Source: Streptomyces luteolus
GTDB lineage: Bacteria > Actinomycetota > Actinomycetes > Streptomycetales > Streptomycetaceae
Reading direction: 5' to 3'
Assembly (NCBI RefSeq): GCF_029968015.1
Contig: NZ_JASCIS010000043.1
Location: forward strand, 1 to 64,000
DNA: 64,000 bases
Positions 51,027 through 59,325 of the stretch are shown here, piece after piece (the first letter of the stretch is position 1; every line of letters begins with the position of its first letter). Below the pieces are notes generated by a model, which saw only the letters and a program-made list of their open reading frames with translations, ran no database searches and was not told the DNA's origin. Both the position numbers and the translations under genes were made by a program.

Positions 51027-52135
51027 GCCACTCCCTCCTCGGTTTTCCGGCGGGCGTCGCGGCGCATCAGCCACAGGAAGAACGGCCCGCCGCACAGCGC
51101 GGTCAGCACGCCGACGGGGATCTCCATGGGCGCGGCGACGGTTCGGGCGGCCACGTCCGCCCAGATGAGGAACACCGCCCCGGCGAGCGCGGCGGTCGGC
51201 AGCACCCTGCGGTGGTCGCCGCCCACGAAGAGCCGTACGAGATGCGGCAGGATCAGGCCGACGAAGCCGATCGGCCCGGCCGCCGCCACGAGCACGCCGG
51301 TGACCAGGGACAGCAGTACGAACATCCGGGCGCGGAACCGGGCCACGTCGAGGCCCATCGTCGTGGCCGCCTCCTCGCCCGCGAGCAGCAGGTTCAACGA
51401 CCGTGCCTGGACGAGGAGTACGCCGATGCCGAGGGCGAGCGCGACCGCCGGGAGCCACAGCGTGCCCCAGTTCACGCCGCCGAGCCCGCCGAGCGTCCAG
51501 GCGAGCACGGCACGCGCCTCGTTGCCGCGCTCCGAGATCAGCAGCAGCACGTTCATGAGGGCGGTGAGCACGGCCGCGATCGCCACTCCGGACAGCACGA
51601 GCCGTACGGAGGTCACGCGTCCGCCCGCGCGCGCCGTCGCGTAGACGAGCAGCAGCGTCGCGAGCGCCCCGAGGAACGCCGAGAGGGGCAGGGACACCGC
51701 CCCGAACAGGGTCACCCCGAACACGATCACCACGACGGCCCCGAGGGACGCCCCCGAGGAGACGCCCAACAGGTACGGCTCCGCGAGCGGGTTGCGGACC
51801 AGGGCCTGCATGGCCGTACCGACCACGGCGAGCCCCGCGCCGGTCACCGCGCCGAGGAGCACGCGCGGCGCCCGTACGTCGAGCACGATCGTCTCGCGCG
51901 CCCGCGACCACACCGGGTCCGCCCAGTCGAGGCCGACCGCGTGCGTCACGATGCCCCACACCTGACCGGGCGGCACCCGCACCGAGCCGATCGCCACGGC
52001 CGCGGTGGCCGAGACCACCAGCAGCACCGCCAGGACCGACAGCGTGAGCGCGAACGACCTGCCCGAGCGGGGCTGTTCATCGGAGACCTTGGAATCCTGC
52101 CTCGTCGTGGCCGGAGAGGCGGCGGTCGCCGTCAC
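51023..52135 (-). CDS. btuC: FecCD/BtuC-type ABC permease
   Basis: The 370-residue permease has about ten helices and the family signatures RAPRVLLGAVTGAGLAVVGT with QALVRNPLAEPYLLGVSSG, and GFVGLILPHLVRLFVGGDHR. GTG 52135 overlaps the binding-protein stop (GTGA). The first 30 residues are a hydrophilic leader. Together with the BtuF-like lipoprotein and ATPase it forms a type II importer. The B12 riboswitch upstream assigns it to corrinoid uptake. Confidence 0.88.
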   Translation of the reverse strand: MTATAASPATTRQDSKVSDEQPRSGRSFALTLSVLAVLLVVSATAAVAIGSVRVPPGQVWGIVTHAVGLDWADPVWSRARETIVLDVRAPRVLLGAVTGAGLAVVGTAMQALVRNPLAEPYLLGVSSGASLGAVVVIVFGVTLFGAVSLPLSAFLGALATLLLVYATARAGGRVTSVRLVLSGVAIAAVLTALMNVLLLISERGNEARAVLAWTLGGLGGVNWGTLWLPAVALALGIGVLLVQARSLNLLLAGEEAATTMGLDVARFRARMFVLLSLVTGVLVAAAGPIGFVGLILPHLVRLFVGGDHRRVLPTAALAGAVFLIWADVAARTVAAPMEIPVGVLTALCGGPFFLWLMRRDARRKTEEGVA

Positions 52136-53193
52136 CGGAAGCTCTCCGGGTGCAGTCCGCGCGCCAGGTCCTCCACCGCGTACGGCGGCCGGACGCCGAG
52201 CATGGTCGCGGTCAGCGGCAGCACCACGAACCGCTTGTTCTTGATGGCCGGGACGTCCGCGAGGGCGGGCTGGGACAGCAGGAACTTCTTCTTCTTTTCC
52301 ACGTTCCCCGCGCCCGCGTAGTCGTAGATCGCGATGACCTCGGGCTTGCGGTCCACCACCTGCTCCCAGGAGGCATCGCCGAAGACCTCGTCCAGGTCCG
52401 CGAAGACGTTCCGGCCGCCCGCGAGCCGGATGATCTCCGTGCCGAGGCTCTTGCCGCCCGCCGTGAACGCGGACTTGTCGCCGCTGTCGTACACGAACAC
52501 CGACACGTCGCGCTCGTCCTTCACGGCCGCCGCGGTCTTGTCGACGCGGGACTTGAGGTCGGCGACGAGCCGTTCGGCGCGGTCCTCGACGCCGAAGATC
52601 CTGCCGATGGTGTTGATCTCGGCGTAGGTGTCCTTCATCGACACCTGCTTCTTGCCGCAGTACTCGCGGTTCAGATACGTGTCGATGCCGGCGTCCGCGA
52701 AGGCCTTGCGGGAGCGGCCCTCGTTCTCCGCGAAGGCGCTGGCGTACCCGCCGTACACGAAGTCGGGCTCGGCCTCCAGGACGGTCTCGAAGGACGGCTC
52801 CTTCTTCGCCAGTTCGGGGATCGCCTCGAAGTCCTCGCGGAACTCGGGCAGTACGGCCGAGTCGGGGAAGGCCGTGCCGACCATGCGGTCCTTCAGGCCG
52901 AGGGCCAGCATCAGCTCCGCCGGGTGCTGGTGGATGGTGACCGCGCGGGCCGGCGGTTTCCGGTACGTCGTCTTCGTACCGCAGTTGTCGACGGTGACGG
53001 GGAAGCCCTCGGCGGCGCCCCCGGCGTCGTCGCGGGTACGGGGTTCCTGCTGCGCGCCGCAGCCCGACAGCAGGACGGCTGCCAGGGCGGTCGCGAGGGC
53101 GGCAGCGCGCAGGGTGCGGCGCCGCGACAAGGGGACGGGCAGCGGGGCGGGCGAGGGGATGGTGGAACCGGGACGGGGCATGCCGTCGTACAC
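52132..53193 (-). CDS. btuF: periplasmic-binding lipoprotein, BtuF-like
   Basis: The 353-residue lipoprotein has a Tat/Sec-like N terminus with SRRRTLRAAALATALAAVLL and lipobox LLSGC, then a Peripla_BP_2 fold: RAVTIHQHPAELMLALGLKD, EAEPDFVYGGYASAFAENEG and KRFVVLPLTATMLGVRPPYA. GTG 53193 has AGGAGG six bases upstream. It is the first gene behind the cobalamin riboswitch 40 bp further up, which is the main reason to call it a corrinoid rather than a ferric-siderophore binder. Confidence 0.85.
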   Translation of the reverse strand: MYDGMPRPGSTIPSPAPLPVPLSRRRTLRAAALATALAAVLLSGCGAQQEPRTRDDAGGAAEGFPVTVDNCGTKTTYRKPPARAVTIHQHPAELMLALGLKDRMVGTAFPDSAVLPEFREDFEAIPELAKKEPSFETVLEAEPDFVYGGYASAFAENEGRSRKAFADAGIDTYLNREYCGKKQVSMKDTYAEINTIGRIFGVEDRAERLVADLKSRVDKTAAAVKDERDVSVFVYDSGDKSAFTAGGKSLGTEIIRLAGGRNVFADLDEVFGDASWEQVVDRKPEVIAIYDYAGAGNVEKKKKFLLSQPALADVPAIKNKRFVVLPLTATMLGVRPPYAVEDLARGLHPESFR

Positions 53194-53231
53194 GTGAAGC
53201 CTCCTGGGAGTCCGCGCTCCTCACAACGGGC

Positions 53232-53405
53232 CCGCGACAGGCCAGTGTCCTGACTCCCGGATCAACACGCCCCCCGGCCTTCCCGCGCGTCGCGCGGTGG
53301 CTTCTCGAACGTCGAGAGGGGCGCACTCCTCGGTCACAGTGGCGGGACCGTGCCGGATTCGCACCGGCTTCCTGATTCCCGTCGCGGTATGACCGGCCGA
53401 TCCTA
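53232..53405 (-). ncRNA. cobalamin riboswitch 1 (importer operon)
   Basis: The minus-strand leader has GGGAATCAGGAAGCCGGTGC, GAATCCGGCACGGTCCCGCC-ACTG, GGAAGGCCGGGGGGCG and the B12 box-type GATCCGGGAGTCAGGACACTGG, in the canonical order. It ends about 40 bases before the BtuF-like gene. With B12 bound it should reduce expression of the importer. Confidence 0.92.
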
Positions 53406-53468
53406 CGGTTGTCTCGGCGCGGAGTGAAAGGGCGCAGGTCACAGCCGCGTGCGCCCCTCCCGGGCCGC

Positions 53469-54218
53469 TCACTCCGGCCGGACCGCCCGCACGATGAGCC
53501 GTTCCGCCTCCTGGTCGTACGGCCGCCCGTCGAAGCCCCCGAAGACCTCCACCCGGTCGAAGCCCGCCTGCCGGACGAGGTCGGCCAGCTCCACGGCGCT
53601 GTAGACGAACCACACGAGGCTGGTCCGCGTCACGGTGTCCCCGCGCACGAGCACCCAGTCGCTGCGCAGCCGCGCCCAGTCGTCGAGCACGGTGTCGGTC
53701 TGTACGAGGAGGTCCTCGCCGCGCTGGACGACCTTGGGCGGGGTCACCCGGCGGGCCAGGAGTTCCTTCCCGGCGACGTCCAGGAGGAGCGTGCCGCCCG
53801 GCGCCAGGCTGTCGTACATGGTGCGCAGGGCACGGGAGTTGTCGGCGGGGTCCTCGAAGTACCCGAAGGACGTGAACATGTTGAGGACCACGTCGTACGC
53901 GCCGGGCTCGGCGAAGCTCCGCATGTCGCCCTCGACGTACCGGACCGCGAGCCCCTGGTCGGCGGAGAGCTTGCGGGCCCGCTCCAGCATCGGGCCGCTG
54001 CGGTCCACCCCGGTGACGTGGTGGCCGCGCGCGGCGAGCGGTACGGAGAAGACGCCGGGGCCGCAGCACAGGTCGAGGACGCGGGTGCCGCCGGGGAAGT
54101 CGAAGAGGGGCGAGCCGTCGAGGATGTCCTCGGCCTGGGTGTGGCGCTGTTCGGAGAAGAGGAAGGTGTAGAACTCGGTCCAGAAGTCATCGTCCTGGAA
54201 TCCGCCGGTTCGGGTCAT
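53469..54218 (-). CDS. class I SAM-dependent methyltransferase of the B12-riboswitch operon
   Basis: The 249-residue protein has the SAM-binding loop VLDLCCGPGVFSVPLAARGH, VTGVDRSGPMLERARKLSAD and VVLNMFTSFGYFEDP, and a C-terminal half with LVWFVYSAVELADLVRQAGF. ATG 54218 lies 31 bases inside the MFS gene, so the two are coupled. As the last gene behind riboswitch 2 it may methylate the product of the upstream kinase, PLP enzyme and ligase. Amines or carboxylates are both possible; nothing is known. Confidence 0.85.
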   Translation of the reverse strand: MTRTGGFQDDDFWTEFYTFLFSEQRHTQAEDILDGSPLFDFPGGTRVLDLCCGPGVFSVPLAARGHHVTGVDRSGPMLERARKLSADQGLAVRYVEGDMRSFAEPGAYDVVLNMFTSFGYFEDPADNSRALRTMYDSLAPGGTLLLDVAGKELLARRVTPPKVVQRGEDLLVQTDTVLDDWARLRSDWVLVRGDTVTRTSLVWFVYSAVELADLVRQAGFDRVEVFGGFDGRPYDQEAERLIVRAVRPE

Positions 54219-55473
54219 GGGCGGTACGGGTTCCTTTCGGGTCGTCGTGCTCGTACGGGAGGTCCGGGGTTTCGGTCGCCGGTACGGACCGGCGGACGAG
54301 GAGCAGCAGCGGCGGCAGGAGCAGGCACTGGGCGGCGGCCCACAGCCAGAACTGGCCCGTGTCACCGGCCCGTTCACCGAAGCCGTAGAGCTGTCCGCCG
54401 AGTACGCCGCTGAGGCAGGCGCCGAGGCCGGCCGCGAGGCGCTGCTGCCCGAAGACCACGGCGTCGGAGCGGGGGCTGCGGCGCAGCGCCTCCAGGTCGT
54501 TCTTGAGGAAGAGCACGATGTCGCCGAGGGTGATCAGCGCGCCGCCCGCGAGGAGCGCCGTACGGGAGCCGATCGCGAGGACGGCCATCCCGGCGGCGAG
54601 CGTGACGAAGCCGCCCGCGAGCGCCACCGCGTACGGCATCCGCCGGATCGTGTCCGAGGCGAGCGGCTGGACCACGATCACCAGGGCGAAGCAGAGCAGC
54701 AGCACGAGGCTGTAGAACTCGCTGGACGCCCGCTCCACCGCGTACACCGCGAGGTAGTGCTGGAAGTGGAAGTACAGGTAGAAGGCCAGGGCGTTGGCGG
54801 CGAACGGCAGGACCGCCACCGAGCCGAGCAGGCCCTGTCCGGACGGCCCGCTGCCCGGCTGTTCGCCCGCAGGCCGGGGCAGCAGTCGGGTGTGCCCGGC
54901 GGTGACCAGGACGAACAGGGCCGTCACGGCGACGAAGAGCACACCGGGCGACGACAGGACGAAGGGGCCCGCGATCAACGGCCCCACCGCCATGCCCGCG
55001 TTGAGCGCCGCGTTGCCCGCGGACAGGAACGCGGGCCGGTCCTCGTCGGCCACACCGTGCACCAAGTACGCCTTGTTCGCGGGCAGATACAGGGCGGCAC
55101 CGCAGCAGGTGAGGATCAGCGCGGCCACGGCGAGCGGCGGCCAGCGCAGCGCGAGCAGCAGGCCGAGGAAGCCCGCCGTACGGATCACCAGGGCGGTCAC
55201 CATGGTCCGGCGCAGCCCGATCCGGTCGGCGAGCGCCCCGCCGAAGACGCCACCGGAGAACTGCACGAGCGACGCGGCCGCGAGAACGACACCGACCGTG
55301 CCGAGCCCCATGCCGAGCCGCTCGTGCAGGAACACCGACATGAACGGCAGCACCATGAAGCTGCCGAGCGGGATCAGGAACGAGCTGAGCAGCAGGAACC
55401 GCGCCGGGACGGGCAGCGAGGCCAGCGCGGCGCGCGGCGGTCCGGCCTCGGACCTCGCGGTCCGCTCAGCCAC
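54187..55473 (-). CDS. MFS exporter of the B12-riboswitch operon
   Basis: The 428-residue transporter has about 12 helices and the MFS motif A-like GGALADRIGLRRTMVTALVI, with LNAGMAVGPLIAGPFVLSSP as motif C of the drug:H+ antiporter kind. GTG 55473 overlaps the ATP-grasp stop by eight bases. Its gene position after two biosynthetic enzymes suggests export of the product. The C terminus is a short hydrophilic tail that overlaps the methyltransferase reading frame. Confidence 0.87.
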   Translation of the reverse strand: MAERTARSEAGPPRAALASLPVPARFLLLSSFLIPLGSFMVLPFMSVFLHERLGMGLGTVGVVLAAASLVQFSGGVFGGALADRIGLRRTMVTALVIRTAGFLGLLLALRWPPLAVAALILTCCGAALYLPANKAYLVHGVADEDRPAFLSAGNAALNAGMAVGPLIAGPFVLSSPGVLFVAVTALFVLVTAGHTRLLPRPAGEQPGSGPSGQGLLGSVAVLPFAANALAFYLYFHFQHYLAVYAVERASSEFYSLVLLLCFALVIVVQPLASDTIRRMPYAVALAGGFVTLAAGMAVLAIGSRTALLAGGALITLGDIVLFLKNDLEALRRSPRSDAVVFGQQRLAAGLGACLSGVLGGQLYGFGERAGDTGQFWLWAAAQCLLLPPLLLLVRRSVPATETPDLPYEHDDPKGTRTAHDPNRRIPGR

Positions 55474-56731
55474 CGGTGGCCGCCGTGGGCGCGGTCCGCC
55501 CGTCCGGGAACGGCTCGGTGAGCACCCGGAGGGTGTTCGCGGCGGTCACCGCGTGGTGCGTGGCGAGTTCGGCGGTGGCGCCCTCCGCGTACACGATGCC
55601 CGCGTAGCCCCGGCTGTCGTCCAGGTGCTCCACGGGCGCCCCGACGGATTTCACCGGGTACCAGGCGGGCGAGCCGGGCAGGTCCGCGAGGCGGTCCAGG
55701 CCGCTGACGCCGGTGAACACGCCGGGCCGGTCCGGGTAGCCGAGGACGAACGCGACCCCGGGCCCGCCGGGCAGCTCGGCGTCCATGAGCGCGGGGCGGC
55801 GGCCGAGCGCGCACTCCAGCATCGCCTCGTACACGTTGACGCCGAGCGAGCGGCACATGCCCTCGGCGACGAGGGCGCCCCCGATCCGCGGATTGATCTC
55901 CACGACCTCCGGCCCGGCCCCCGTCAGCGCGAACTCGACGTGCGCGAAGCGGTCCGTGTAGCCGACGGCCGTGAGGACCGAGTCGAGCCACCGTTCGAGA
56001 TGCTGGTGCCGCTCCTTCGGGAACGCCACCGGGAAGGCGGTGATCTCCTCGCGGAACCGTGGCTCGCGCGACATCAACCGGCTGGACACGCCGAGGAGTC
56101 TGGTCCTTCCCGCCCAGGTGAGGGTCTCGGCGCTGTAGACCGGCCCGGGGAAGTACGGCTCGGCGAAGAGGCGGCCCTTGAGCGTCCGCCCGGCGGCGGT
56201 GCGGAGCACGTCCGTGAGCTCGTCCCCGTCCCGCACCAGCCAGACGTTCTGGCTGCCCGTACCCGCCGTGTCCTTGACGATCGCGGGCAGCCCGGTCTCC
56301 TTGAGTACGGTCTCCGCGAACGCGGCGGTGCCGCCGAGTGCGCCCGAGTCCACGGCACGGGCCCGCGTCAGACCCGCCCCGTACAGGCGGTCGCGTACGG
56401 CGGCCTTGTCGCGGCTCAGCCGCAGCACCGCCGGGTCCAGGCCCGGCAGCCCGAAGCGCGCGGTCAGTTCGGCACCGACGAGCATCCAGGTGTCGGTCGA
56501 ACTGATCAGCCCGCTCAACTCCCTTACGGCGCCGATCTGTTCCGCGACCTGCTCGGTGTCGAAGGTGTCCACCTCGACGACGTCGAGCGCGTCGGCGGGC
56601 AGCCGCTCCAGCTCGTACGTGTAGTAGGCGGGGTCGCCGGTCAGCAGGCGGAGCCGCTCCCCGAGGGAGTCGGCCGCGCGGACCAGATGGCCGAGCCCGA
56701 AGGTCAGCGATTCCAGGCAGACCACGGTCAC
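55466..56731 (-). CDS. ATP-grasp ligase of the B12-riboswitch operon
   Basis: The 421-residue ATP-grasp protein has an N-terminal Rossmann-like part (VVCLESLTFGLGHLVRAADS) and the ATP-grasp core: RDKAAVRDRLYGAGL, LPAIVKDTAGTGSQNVWLVR with the phosphate loop, LFAEPYFPGPVYSAETLTWA, and VEINPRIGGALVAEGMCRSL with the Mg-binding Glu and Asn. This is the group of biosynthetic ligases that join a carboxylate to an amine, often to make dipeptides. GTG 56731 overlaps the PLP-enzyme stop. Confidence 0.88.
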   Translation of the reverse strand: MTVVCLESLTFGLGHLVRAADSLGERLRLLTGDPAYYTYELERLPADALDVVEVDTFDTEQVAEQIGAVRELSGLISSTDTWMLVGAELTARFGLPGLDPAVLRLSRDKAAVRDRLYGAGLTRARAVDSGALGGTAAFAETVLKETGLPAIVKDTAGTGSQNVWLVRDGDELTDVLRTAAGRTLKGRLFAEPYFPGPVYSAETLTWAGRTRLLGVSSRLMSREPRFREEITAFPVAFPKERHQHLERWLDSVLTAVGYTDRFAHVEFALTGAGPEVVEINPRIGGALVAEGMCRSLGVNVYEAMLECALGRRPALMDAELPGGPGVAFVLGYPDRPGVFTGVSGLDRLADLPGSPAWYPVKSVGAPVEHLDDSRGYAGIVYAEGATAELATHHAVTAANTLRVLTEPFPDGRTAPTAATGG

Positions 56732-57750
56732 GCGCTCTGCTCCTTCCAGTGGGGCGGGCAGGGGGTGCGGTTCCAGGCCATCGTCGACCAGGGCATGGCC
56801 ATCTCCTCGGGCCCGTCCACCTCGACGGGCTTGAGCGCGGCCGGGTCGAGGGCCTCGGCGTGCCGGGCGTACACGCGGTCGACGTAGCGGTGCCCGGTGT
56901 CCGCGCCGATCACCAGGTGAAGCCGGTCGGGGCGGCGGCGGGACTCGTGCCCGGCGGCGAGATACGCCGCGCCGGTGGACAGGCCCGCGAACACGGCGTG
57001 GTCCCTCAGGAGCGCGACCGTGCCGGACATGGCATGCGTGAAGTCCAGCCAGTGCAGGGCGTCGTAGAGGTGGTGGCGGACGTTGTCGAAGGGGATGGAC
57101 GAGCCGATCCCGGCGATGATCGCCTCCGGGTCGTGGTGGTCCTGGCTGCCGAACGTGACGCTGCCGAAGGGCTGCACGCCGACCAGGCCCACGGACGGGT
57201 CGCGGCGCCGCAGATGCTCCACGAGCCCGCCCGTCGAAGCTCCGGAGCCGACGCCGCCGACCACCGTGAGCGGCCGGTCCGGCACCGCCTGTGCGACCAG
57301 GTCCGCGACCTCCCGGTACCCCAAGTAGTGGACGGCGTCGTGGTATTGGCGCATCCAGTGCGCGTCCGGCCGCTCGGCGAGGAGCTCGCGCACACGGCGT
57401 ACGCGCAGTTCCTGGTCGAGCTTGAGGTTCCGGGACGGCTCGACCTGCTCCACCGTCGCGCCGAGCACCTCCAGCTGGGCGCGCGTCGTGGCGTCCACCG
57501 TGGTCGACGCCACGATGTGGCAGCGCAGGCCGTGCCGGTGGCAGGCCAGCGCGAGGGCGTAGGCGTAGATGCCGCTGGAGCTGTCGACGAGGGTCTGGCC
57601 GGGGCGTACGACCCCTTCGTCGAGCAGGTGGCGGACGGCGCCGAGGGCGGAGTAGATCTTCATGGACTCGAAGCGGAGCAGCACCATGCCGTCGGTGAGC
57701 CGGACCAGGTCGGGGGTCTTCAGGGCGTCGGCGATATGCGGGTGGATCAC
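56728..57750 (-). CDS. fold-type II PLP-dependent enzyme (cysteine synthase / SbnA-like)
   Basis: The 340-residue enzyme has PLP Lys31 in RFESMKIYSALGAV, a substrate loop VDSSSGIYAYALALACHRHG, the PLP phosphate loop VGGVGSGASTGGLVEHL and AIIAGIGSSIPFDNV. This is the cysteine-synthase fold; the SVTFGSQ-IIAGIGSS stretch recalls SbnA-type enzymes that use O-phosphoserine. Pairing with a GHMP kinase suggests the kinase supplies an O-phospho-amino acid for beta-replacement or elimination. GTG 57750 overlaps the kinase stop. CobD, the usual PduX partner, is a different fold, so this is not standard B12 synthesis. Confidence 0.85.
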   Translation of the reverse strand: MIHPHIADALKTPDLVRLTDGMVLLRFESMKIYSALGAVRHLLDEGVVRPGQTLVDSSSGIYAYALALACHRHGLRCHIVASTTVDATTRAQLEVLGATVEQVEPSRNLKLDQELRVRRVRELLAERPDAHWMRQYHDAVHYLGYREVADLVAQAVPDRPLTVVGGVGSGASTGGLVEHLRRRDPSVGLVGVQPFGSVTFGSQDHHDPEAIIAGIGSSIPFDNVRHHLYDALHWLDFTHAMSGTVALLRDHAVFAGLSTGAAYLAAGHESRRRPDRLHLVIGADTGHRYVDRVYARHAEALDPAALKPVEVDGPEEMAMPWSTMAWNRTPCPPHWKEQSA

Positions 57751-58931
57751 CCATGGCCTCCTCGGGCGAAAGAGCACTGGTGGCCGAGCGAGTGGAAGAA
57801 CGCGGACAGTTCACCCTTCAGTTCGGGGGCGGGGCGGCGGGTGAAGAGATAGCCGACGAGGGAGCCGGTGTGGGCGACGAACACCCCGTCGGCGCCGAAC
57901 TCCTCGCGGTGGGCGAGGACTTCGGCGAAGGTCCGCTTGGGCAGCACCTCCTGGGAGAGCACGGCACTGGTCGTGGCGGCCCGCGCCACCGCCCCCGCGT
58001 CCCCCACCGAGAAGCCCTTGAGAAGGTCGGTCAGGCACCGCTCGTACTCCTGCGCCCGCCGCCGGTAGTGGGGGAGCAGCAGCGGCGTCACGGCGGCTGT
58101 GTCCACGGTGTCGGCCTCCGTGACGTACGCGGTGTGGAAGCCGACGTCGGTGCCGAGGCGGCGCAGCACGCGGTGCCTGCCGCTGAGGTGCAGCGCGAAC
58201 TCGTCGAGGAACACGCTGTCCGCGCGCTCGATCGCGGAGAGAATGCCGAGGACCGCGTCCGGGTCGTACGGCAGCGCGAAGACCCGGAACAGGCAGCGCA
58301 GCGTGGCCACGACATCGGCGGTGGAGCTGGCCATGCCCACGCCGACCGGCAGTTCGGAGTGGGTGCTCCAGCCTCCCGGTGGCAGCCGGAGCCCGTAGCG
58401 GTCGAGGAAGAGCCGCGTGGCCATCCGGGACTTCCGTCCGGGCAGGGCTCCTCGGGGCGGGTCGCCCCCGAGGGTGTAGTGCACGTAGGAGTGCCGGTCG
58501 ACGGGGAACGAGACGAGCGCGATGTCCGGGTCGGGCCCTAGGGCCCGACTCCCCGATCCTTGCGGGCCCGCGACTCCCCCAGCCTCCGGCCGGGAGGTGC
58601 CCCCAGGCACGGCACCTCGCCGCATGACCGAATCACCCAAGTACGTCCAGTACGAGGGCGATCCGGGCGCGCGCCGATGCACCCTCCCCCAAGCTCTCGG
58701 CTCCTCCCCCAGCCTTCGGCCGGGAGGTGCCCCCAGAGCAGGGAGGTACCCCCTCGACGCCGCGGGCTGATCCGCAAGGATCGGGGAGTCGGGCCCTAGG
58801 CGCAGCGGCCCTTGGTAGAGCTCACCCAGAGTGCCGTGGCAGACGCCGGAGTACGTGCGCGGCGACGGCCGTACGACGGCAGCGGCGCGCGGTCCCGGCG
58901 CAGGCCCGACGTTCCTCTTCACACAGCACAC
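57747..58931 (-). CDS. GHMP kinase, PduX (L-threonine kinase)-like, with an 86-residue inserted element
   Basis: The 394-residue frame has CHGTLGELYQG at the N terminus as in PduX, the GHMP ATP loop ELPVGVGMASSTADVVATLR, and the C-terminal GVFVAHTGSLVGYLFTRR. Residues about 46-131 come from the MITE-like element at 58541-58796; without it the sequence rejoins as GPLRLGPDPDIALVSFPVDR and the protein would be 308 residues, the normal size. The insertion keeps the frame and has no stop, so a fusion protein could form, but the first strands of the kinase are split. GTG 58931 has GAGGACAGG upstream. It is the first gene after cobalamin riboswitch 2. Confidence 0.8.
   Translation of the reverse strand: MCCVKRNVGPAPGPRAAAVVRPSPRTYSGVCHGTLGELYQGPLRLGPDSPILADQPAASRGYLPALGAPPGRRLGEEPRAWGRVHRRAPGSPSYWTYLGDSVMRRGAVPGGTSRPEAGGVAGPQGSGSRALGPDPDIALVSFPVDRHSYVHYTLGGDPPRGALPGRKSRMATRLFLDRYGLRLPPGGWSTHSELPVGVGMASSTADVVATLRCLFRVFALPYDPDAVLGILSAIERADSVFLDEFALHLSGRHRVLRRLGTDVGFHTAYVTEADTVDTAAVTPLLLPHYRRRAQEYERCLTDLLKGFSVGDAGAVARAATTSAVLSQEVLPKRTFAEVLAHREEFGADGVFVAHTGSLVGYLFTRRPAPELKGELSAFFHSLGHQCSFARGGHG
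58541..58796. mobile_element. 256-bp MITE-like element inside the kinase gene
   Basis: Perfect terminal inverted repeats of about 25 bp (58541-58565 and 58772-58796; GGGCCCGACTCCCCGATCCT at the outside) are flanked by a TA duplication within CTAG-type sites. Taking out the element and one TA restores the kinase reading exactly. Inside are two diverged copies of CGGCCGGGAGGTGCCCCCAG and no transposase. The CTAG/TA target fits IS630/Tc1-type mobilisation. Confidence 0.85.
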
Positions 58932-58977
58932 CCTGTCCTCGAGGTCACCGTGAACAGCGCGTACGGCAGCCGTACGC

Positions 58978-59115
58978 GCACAGTGGGCAGGTCTTCGGAC
59001 TCGTGGGCGCAGCCGCCGTGACAAGGCGGGCTGTCTCCCACTCACCGTTGCGGGACAGTCCCGGACTCGCACCGGGTTCCCTCTTACGACGCGGCACCCC
59101 ACGGTGGCGCGAACC
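58978..59115 (-). ncRNA. cobalamin riboswitch 2 (kinase-led operon)
   Basis: On the minus strand the leader reads GAGGGAACCCGGTGCGAGTC, CGGGACTGTCCCGCAACGG, GGGAGACAGCCCGCC and CGAGTCCGAAGACCTGCCCA, the standard cobalamin aptamer order. It ends about 45 bases before the kinase start. Confidence 0.92.
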
Positions 59116-59213
59116 GACTGCGCGGTCAGCGTAGGTCGGCTCGGGCCGGTGGGACCAGAGGGGCTTCGGGGGATGGCTGGTTATGGCCGACGACGTTCCG
59201 GGAGCGGTGCGGC

Positions 59214-59265
<52 letters not shown>

Positions 59266-59325
59266 TCCGCACCCGCCCGTCCGCACCCGCCCGTCCGCGT
59301 CCGCCCCGGTACGGCCCGGCCCCTC

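Noticed and set aside
50223..53193. Ferric-siderophore importer
   Set aside because: The family also carries siderophores, but the operon is led by a cobalamin riboswitch and no iron box is seen.
56728..58931. Classical cobalamin linker synthesis (PduX plus CobD)
   Set aside because: The PLP enzyme is of the cysteine-synthase fold and has no CobD-type aminotransferase motifs, so the kinase's partner is not the known B12 decarboxylase.
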